Below are positions 56,651-64,000 of a stretch of DNA of 64,000 nt, piece after piece. Position 1 is the first letter of the stretch; each line of letters starts with the position of its first letter. The translations under genes were made by a program, and so were the position numbers. The DNA is from Timema cristinae (lineage: Eukaryota; Arthropoda; Insecta; Phasmatodea; Timematidae): assembly GCA_039000515.1 (NCBI GenBank), contig JBCFYV010000012.1, forward strand, positions 43,650,355-43,714,354, in the 5' to 3' direction. Under the pieces are notes generated by a model. That model did not search any database and was not told the origin of the DNA. It saw only the letters and a program-made list of their open reading frames with translations.

Positions 56651-57470
56651 GCCTTTAGTTTCCTATTAACGCTTGTAATAAAAATAATATTATCAGAGTC
56701 TCCAACAGTTAAAGTGTTTGGATAGCAAGTCACCCAAGTTTTTATAGATATGGAATCTCATATCGAATGTAATCACTATTATAATGTCGACCACGTTGGA
56801 ATCAAAATAAGCCCAATAAAACTATGTTTATTATTATGTTGACGCTGTCGATTGTGTTGTTGACAAGTAGCGGGCACGTATTTAGTAACCGAGCTCCATT
56901 CTCTTAATGTACTTCAGATATAATGATTATCAACTTTGATGACATGAGATTAAGGGTTATGATAGTAAGGATGGAAATAGGGTGTAAAGAACTGTCGATC
57001 AAGATCTCTATATACTCTAATGAAGGAAAATCTTGAACAATATTATCGACATCTTAAACACTCTCATTTAGGGATTGGGGAACGCCCCCTTTAGTCTTAT
57101 GATGCACTGCTCTGACTGATGGATGTGAATTCTTCAGAGAAATTGACTGTCGAGATATCAGAGAGGAGCATGTTTTTTGTTAATGTGTGTTTCTAAACGG
57201 TACTTTGTTGAAAGTACCTGTTAAAATGAGCAGATCAAAAGATAATTAATTTGACATGTCGTTTGACATAATTTTAGTAGCTTTGTTTATTTTATTTACT
57301 TTTATGGTTGATTAGCTTGAATTACATTAGTATACATACGGTATAGATAAGTGATTGCCATCTTTTATTTAAATTCATGGTATACTGAAAAAGGCTCTAA
57401 AATTGTCAAGACACAACATCACATTTCAAGGAGAGATTTTATCATTAAAATAACAAATATTAAGTTTGTG
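56651..57470. other. AT-rich spacer, no gene seen
   Basis: No supported feature. Confidence 0.5.
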
Positions 57471-57694
57471 TTGTCCCGGCACAGATTTATCTGATTACCA
57501 AACCCTTCCTTCACCTCTGACAAGACATCTTGTGAATGTGGGGAATGCCAGGCCTCCACCGTGGTTCGGATTCCACGTTAAACTGTAGGTCCTCCATTTC
57601 ATCTCACAATCACCCTACCATTACACATTAGCGTAAGTGCGTATAACCCGAACGAGTAGTAAGAAGCGGTGCTAATAATAATCATAATAATAAT
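57471..57694 (+). repeat. SINE B, 5'-truncated
   Basis: Starts just after the B-box (TTGTCCCGGCACAGATTTAT). A short deletion removes the GTGTATTAATCACAAC part. GTGGTTCGGATTCCACGTTA, ACTGTAGGTCCTCC and TATAACCCGAACGAGTAGTA lead to (TAA)n. Loss of the head removes the Pol III promoter. Confidence 0.85.
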
Positions 57695-58400
57695 ATTGTG
57701 TTCTTTAACTAAATACCACGAAAAGTGTTATTTAAAAAAATAATATTGATCATGTATTTCAAAAGATGTAAATATATATATTCCTAGACTCTCAAATTCC
57801 CATGGAAAACCTGCTGACCTTCATGGCAAACTGTTTGAAAAACTTTGATCTAGATAAAGGTTTACTTATACTTTTACAAAATAAAATTAGCTAATCAAAA
57901 ATTAAAATATAAATATGCTATAGGTAGGGTATTACTTAAATCATACCAAGAATCAACTGCGGTAGTAATTGTGAAGAATATGCATATTTTTAAGGTGCAG
58001 TGATTTTTTTATGGCTTCAAGCTGGAGCCAATGATGCCTGGAACATTCCGGTCCAATCTCGAATTCTAATAATATTTCAGCAAATATCCTGACACCACGT
58101 ACATATGGATGATGTTTCCATACTGAGTTCAGTACAAGTCAACTTTTACCATGTTTAAGACGAGTTAGGATAAGCTATCATGGAAACATGAGCATAATTG
58201 GGTAGTGGTGCAAGTCATTGTTATAGGTGATGTTTTAGAAAAGATAACTTCACAGAAGAAAACTTCTTAACACTAGGAGTATTTTAATAGCAAATCAATC
58301 TGGGTCGTAATTAAATTTATTTTAGAGATATAATCATTATTCAACTGATACGCCAAAATTATTTTAAAGGTTATATTAAACTTTAAGCTTATACCTATGC
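57695..58400. other. AT-rich spacer, no gene seen
   Basis: No supported feature. Confidence 0.5.
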
Positions 58401-58557
58401 TGAATGTGGGGAGTGCCAGGACTCCATCGTGGTTCGGATTCCACGTTAAACTGTAGGTCCTTCATTTCATCTCACAATCACCCTACCATTACACATTAGC
58501 GTAAGTGCGTATAACCCGAACGGGTAGTAAGACGTGGTGCTAATAATAATAATAATT
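58401..58557 (+). repeat. SINE B, 5'-truncated
   Basis: TGAATGTGGGGAGTGCCAGG to TATAACCCGAACGGGTAGTA, AGACGTGGTGCTAA and TAATAATAAT. Only the distal body and tail are present; nearly identical to the copies at 17.5 and 57.5 kb. Confidence 0.85.
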
Positions 58558-60521
58558 ATATACATATGCTCTCCATTAACTTTGCAATATTGTGTCATGT
58601 AAACTTTTTTTGTAAGAAAAATTAAATTAGTATTAGAACTTTTTAGTTCAAAACGCTAAATATTGTCCTGTTTTCAACTTAATGTTTTATATATATTAAA
58701 ATGAAAGTTGTACGCGATTTATGTTTTAAGGTCTTAATTAGTATCAGATTATATTAATTTTACAGTTTTTTTTATCTGAGATACGTTTTTTAAATAATAA
58801 ATAATATTGAGAAATAAAATGAGAAAATGCTTTTTAAAAACCTTATCCTGGAAAAAAATATTTTTTTTGCCTAAATGTCGTAAATTACATAATTTTTAAA
58901 TTCTTCTATCTCATAAGAGATTAAATATAAAACCATATACTGATCAAAAATATAATTTAAAAAGTATATATCTTGGGGTATTGTTAGCACCCCACCTACC
59001 TACTCGCGTACCTGCACCCTACCTACATATTTAAATGTTAGATGAGAGTTATCTATTTATTTGGTAGCAAAATATTTTCACAAAACAATGTATTAAAACA
59101 ATGACTAAGCAAATAATCATTGTATATATCGTAGTGGCCACTTTGTGGTTTTTATCATGACAACTGCCATGATTATTTAAGTGCAAGTTGTTTTAATTAA
59201 TAAGATACGTACACTCGAGCATGTATTTGGATTTATCACTCAAGAGCCTGTCGACTAAACACTAATGACGGTGGGCCTTTAGTGCTACATATAATGAATA
59301 AGCTATGTAGAAATATATATCAATAAAAATACATTTTTTAGGATGTTATTAATAATAAGTGAATAATAATAAGTTTATACATAATATTTTTTCCTCAAAT
59401 CTGCCGTTAAAATATGAAAAACAAATAAATATCGTGGAATTTACTTATCTTCTTTGATGATTAGAATTATATGGTCAAATTATATGGCAGAATAATAACT
59501 AAAGTCACCAAAATCTAATTTCAGCCATTATTAGGACAAATAATTTTTATACTTTAAATTTCGATAAATAGTTTCACTGTCAATTTATTAATTAAAATAA
59601 TATACCTAAAAGCTAAAATTCCTAGCAAGGGCATTTTAAAAAGCTTAATAATCCATTAATTTACCTTTACGTATTAATACGCCAGTTCATGTGATCTGAA
59701 GCTATTTTTTATAGTATATTATATATACATGTAAATAACACTAATAATATAGCAAAAATTGATTTACTTTGACTGAAAAAAATATAAATAGGTTTTTTAT
59801 CAAATTCCCTTTGTTTTAAAATTGGACTGTGCCTTATAAAACAGGAGAGCCTTATTTGAATATTTTTTAAGGCTACCATCCATCTGGCGTGATTTTAATA
59901 TACACTAGCCTACTTAAGAATGCAAAATATTGAGGGTGGATTTTATACTACTAAATCAAATTATCCACTTGAGGAGATTGAAAATCGTTTAAAGGTGTAA
60001 AAAATGTAGTTCCATGGTTCTAAATGTAATATTATACTGCCATATTTATTTTTAAAAGGTTATTTGAAATAATAAACATGAAATAACTTTAACAACCCAT
60101 TAAATATATTTTACATAATAGTATATTTTACAAATATCTAGTAATATATTTACATTATAATAAATGCACAAGTGTTTTAACTAATAACATGGGATATACT
60201 GTAAATTAACCTAACAAGAAAAATTGATAAAAATTAAATTTTATTTTAGGTCTAATAAGATATTTTTTTCTAATATGACACAGCTAATACGTGTATCATT
60301 ACTTAAGTGTATGTCTTTCCATGATGACTAAACTTTTAAAAGGTTATCTGTCCATAAGTAAATATTTTAATACAATTTTATAGTATCTGTTTGGAGTTAT
60401 TTTAACAAGTAGTTACTAACCTATGTTGCATTTGTTTATTTTATTTGTATTTATTTGTTTATTTATTTATTTATACTCTACAAATTTCAACTCACGGCCG
60501 GTCTTACAATTTGAGAGTTTA
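58558..60521. other. AT-rich spacer, no gene seen
   Basis: No supported gene. A 61-codon plus frame (60,423-60,608) is a TTATTTATTT artefact. Confidence 0.5.
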
Positions 60522-60733
60522 CTATTATTATTATTATTATTATTAATATTTATATTATTATTAGCACAGCGTCTTACTACACGTTCGGGTTATATGCACT
60601 TACGCTAATGTGTAATGGTAGGGTGATTGTGAGATGAAATGGAGGACCTACAGTTTTACGTGGGATCCAAACCACGGTGGAGGCCTGTCATTCCCCACAT
60701 TCACAAGTTGTGATTAATACACGTCTTGTCTGA
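60522..60733 (-). repeat. SINE B, 5'-truncated, reverse orientation
   Basis: (ATT)n, then AGCACAGCGTCTTACTACAC, GTTCGGGTTATATGCACTTA, GGTAGGGTGATTGTGAGATG and CCACATTCACAAGTTGTGAT, ending ACACGTCTTGTCTGAG before the head. Confidence 0.85.
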
Positions 60734-60939
60734 GTAATTATACTAATGTTATTTTAATATTTCAAGAGGTTGAGTGGTACAAATTTTGAGACACACAAAT
60801 TTCTTCCAAGACTCTTTCCTTATATACCCTGCTTCTTAGATAACAAAATAAGTAAGTAATACTTGCATTTACGGTTTAAGAGACACGCGTTTCAATACTC
60901 GTTCAAATTATATAGACTAAAAAATATCATGTATAAGGT
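60734..60939. other. AT-rich spacer
   Basis: No supported feature. Confidence 0.4.
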
Positions 60940-61065
60940 AGTTTGGAAAGTGTACATGAGTTTACATAAATGGAGGGTGGGAAACAATTTAAGCAAAATA
61001 ATCTTCAGTACACCCAGCCAGGACTCGAGCAATAAAAACCTCACCATCACTGGAAAACCCAACCA
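60940..61065 (-). repeat. SINE A, partial, reverse orientation
   Basis: TGTACATGAGTTTACATAAA, TGGAGGGTGGGAAACAATTT, AGTACACCCAGCCAGGACTC and GAGCAATAAAAACC follow the reversed body and B-box region. The overlapping 78-codon frame (60,863-61,099) is not called. Confidence 0.5.
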
Positions 61066-62189
61066 CACGAGTTTGATATATTGTTACGTTTTCCCATAGA
61101 TATGGGTTTGGGATTATTGGTCGTTCAAAGCATGTATTTTATTTTATAACTATTAATGAACTTATTGTAGAAATCTTTAAAACAAACGACATTATGTTAT
61201 AGAGCCTCTTCATCTACCGAAGTTAGTCCACCATTTGTTTAACATTTTAACATATTCAAAATCATAATTACTTCTTAACATATCAAAAATTTCTCATTAC
61301 CCTCAAATCATCTCATCATCGGTTATAACGGTGTACATCAAACAGTTCAATTGAAACTCCATTTATTTTAATGGAACTTGAAACACAATCAGGGCCTCTC
61401 TGTGTTACATCCAAATGATAAATACTGGACCCACCATCAAATTTGTAAATAAAAGAGTTTAAAAATACAGATGCCTCGACCAATAGAAGGTACCGTTCTA
61501 CGTCTCAACTTAAATGGATTGCCCCACTGCAATAGCCACCGGGCTAGGAATAAAGTTTACGTACATTGTGATAAATGTTACACAAATTCGACGGACTATT
61601 TGCATGCCAAGTAGGATTACTGTTACAAAATATTAATTTAATGGTCGTTTGATTTGCTTACCTAAAAAGTTCGTCAATTTTAAATCTACGTAAGTTATTC
61701 AAATACACTTTACAACCGTAACAGCATAGAATCATTTTAAAAATATGAGATCAAACAGCCACTGGCTATCAAATTTATTCTCAAACTGTTTTTCTTTTAT
61801 TTTCAGTATCTTTATTATTTTGTTTTGTATATATAAATTACGTTAGTCGGCAAACGTATGGACGTTGTAATGACAGGGTTTCCTATGTCATAAAAGAGGG
61901 ATAGAAGTATCTAAAAAATGTATTGAGCTACAGATTTGTACAAAAAAAAAAATCTTGAACCGTTGCAGGGATCTACCAAAATTGGAAAATCAAAACCTTT
62001 GACTACCGGTAGTGCTACTTTTTCACCTGGGTGCGATCACAAGTATGTCCCTATAATATAATTGAAGATGGTTGATTAAGAAGTCGATTTAAAATATTTA
62101 ATTTTGATTTAGGTATAATGTATTTGACCAAGCCATACCTATATTTTATTGATTTATATAAACTTACTTAAAATTTAAGTACTCCTGTC
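61066..62189. other. AT-rich spacer, no gene seen
   Basis: No supported feature. Confidence 0.5.
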
Positions 62190-62345
62190 TTACTAACCAT
62201 TCAATCACATCGCTTATTTAAACTAATGAGATAAGTAGGAGTAATATACAATTTTGAAAAATGTACCTACATAAGCGTGGAGGATGAGTGAAAACAGCCA
62301 TGTCTGATTTTGGGCCTTGATATTCCCGTACTTCCAAAATTTGCA
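62190..62345 (-). repeat. SINE A, decayed, reverse orientation
   Basis: CTGTCTTACTAACCATTCAA, CTTATTTAAACTAATGAGAT, AATGTACCTACATAAGCGTG and GAGGATGAGTGAAAACAGCC keep the reversed tail and body order. Confidence 0.5.
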
Positions 62346-62907
62346 ATAACAGGTTGATGCCTTAGTCTCAGTGCAGGTTAATTTTGTAACAGGATCAAAA
62401 AATCAAAATTGTCTTGTTAAATATTAGAGTAAATATATTAGCAAATAATTTTGGAGATAAAATCTATTGATTATTTTTAGAACCCTAATATTTTTGTTCA
62501 AATATATGTATATGATTATGCGTAAAATTATTTATAATAGATTTAATAAGTGGAATAAAATATTTAAGGTTTTATTAGGTATATACAAACTATCTTTGTT
62601 TAATTTAATGTTGATATTATTCTATCATCTGGAGAATTATTACATTCCCTAGAATATGGGAAGAAACATATATCCATTGCTTACTTAAGAAGTATTATGG
62701 CATTACTATGGTAGTATCGTGGTATTAAGTTACTAATTTACTCAGGGATTTTCGAAGGATTATAAAGTTTAGTAAAAACCATATACAATGCTTTTCTAAA
62801 GTTTTGGTTAGAACTGGACACAATTTTCAAAAGAAGTGATCTAGTTTTACCATTATATTATTTATTTTCCTAACTTATTCTTACCTACATTGATGGGTGC
62901 ATGTTTT
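62346..62907. other. AT-rich spacer, no gene seen
   Basis: No supported feature; the 61-codon frame at 62,467-62,652 is AT-rich and motifless. Confidence 0.5.
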
Positions 62908-63127
62908 AAGGCAACACTCGTGTGTTAGACTAGGCTGTCGATGAAAGGTATATTGGGGTTTGAATCCAGATTGGGTATACTAAGGTAGTTCTTTCAAAAT
63001 GATTTTCTACTCTTCCTCCACGTAAATGTGGGTACACATCCTCTAAATTCAATATTCCTAGCCCCTAGCTTACTAGCGTAGTTATTATATAAACTTATAA
63101 CCTGACATGTAATAAGAACTGGTGCTA
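62908..63127 (+). repeat. SINE A
   Basis: GTGTTAGACTAGGCTGTCGA, GGGGTTTGAATCCAGATTGG (B-box region), CTTCCTCCACGTAAATGTGG, GTACACATCCTCTAAATTCA and TAACCTGACATGTAATAAGA, ending ACTGGTGCTAAAA. Confidence 0.7.
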
Positions 63128-64000
63128 AAAAAATAAATAATTTATTTCTACAACATTAAAGATGTGTATCTTGATGGTTTTTGTTACAATTTAGGTATAA
63201 AAGGTTGTTTAAAAATTTCAAAAAATCTGACATCCTTTCCATGGCTATTAAGGCTCTAAATAACAAAATTATATGTATTGTTTTGTTATTTGGGAATGTT
63301 TTTACCTCGAGTTTGGTTGTAAGGTTGAGATCAAGGGAAATCTATATTTAGTTTGATTAACTTTAGCCAATTTTGCTTTAAATGCTATAATGTTATTAAC
63401 AATGGCTCGGGCAAGACAATTTTGTGTAAGCACTAATTAATATACCAAAAAATTACTACCTAACTAGTCCCGATCGGAGCTGTATACATTACTATATCTT
63501 TACTCATAGTGGTCCTTATTACAGGTAAACGCTAGTTTAGTTCATTAAAATTAACCTACCAGCAAGGTTTACAGTGCTAATAATGTAAATTAATCCCTTT
63601 ACACACTAAGAAACTTGAAATTATAAACATAAAAGTGTTTACTCGACAAACTTAGGATTTACACAATATATTTCTGAGACTTAAAACAAATTTACACGTT
63701 CAGTCATTGAAAAGCAAGGAACAAAAAAGTACAACTAAGACGTTTAAGGGCATATTTTATACTAAATTAAATATTTGACATCCATAATTTTACTATAAAT
63801 TAATTGTTTTTTAATTTTATTGATTTAATCTTGCTCCACACCAATAAGCTTACAAACAAAATTTAAATTTTGTAATTACTTAAAAATATGGCTAACAACA
63901 GTTTACCTTTTAGCTAAAAAACTTTGACTTTTGTTTCCAGCATTTCAGATTTGTAAAGTCAATACTTTATGATTTCGGTAGTTAATTGTGTTCACCTCTG
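63128..64000. other. AT-rich spacer, no gene seen
   Basis: No supported feature to the end of the window. Confidence 0.5.

Overview
This is a 64-kb window of AT-rich eukaryotic nuclear DNA, almost certainly from an invertebrate animal. The evidence is long TA, GA and TAA microsatellites, three kinds of tRNA-derived SINE, decayed LINE reverse-transcriptase fragments, a Helitron with a Pif1-type helicase, and a hAT transposon of the ZBED5/SCAND3-like type. An arthropod is my best guess; the taxon cannot be fixed from sequence alone. No intact, recognisable host protein gene is present. No rRNA, CRISPR or bacterial operon structure is present either. The window reads as a gene desert built from transposon debris.

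Layout. 0-8.3 kb: spacer with two minus-strand LINE fragments (1.6-2.05 kb and 6.9-8.3 kb) and SINE copies. 8.3-24.2 kb: AT-rich spacer with SINEs in both orientations, degenerate tandem repeats (12.6 and 15.6-17.35 kb), a long TA/CA microsatellite (18 kb) and a weak candidate exon (18.85 kb). 25.5-27 kb: a purine-biased stretch. 27,520-31,979: a complete-ended 4,460-bp Helitron that has lost its Rep nuclease region and carries mutated helicase motifs. 32.4-32.75 kb: a frameshifted WD40-like fragment. 33.8-34.2 kb: a tandem repeat of about 140 bp. 37.0-37.4 kb and 39.94-40.28 kb: two islands of higher GC, the first with overlapping open frames on both strands. 40.4-41.5 kb: an interrupted minisatellite. 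43,727-46,343: a hAT element with perfect 15-bp terminal inverted repeats (TIRs) and an 8-bp target duplication, but a broken transposase. 49.3-51.2 kb: an inverted SINE pair, then a LINE fragment whose 3' coding end has expanded into a 46-bp minisatellite of about 15 units. 54.48-54.58 kb: a possible promoter with a CRE palindrome and a short first exon. 55-64 kb: more SINEs and spacer.

How the parts relate. Two SINE families with different heads and bodies (called A and B here) end in the same 3' block: a GTATAACCCGAACGGGTAG core and a GACGCGGTGCTAA end, then AT-rich or TAA repeats. This suggests that one LINE machinery mobilised both. A third family (C) has a near-cloverleaf tRNA head. All protein-coding transposon remains here are non-functional. 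Family names (SINE A/B/C, repeat D/E) are local labels only. All translations and boundaries were read by eye; SINE and repeat edges are approximate by about 10-20 bases.
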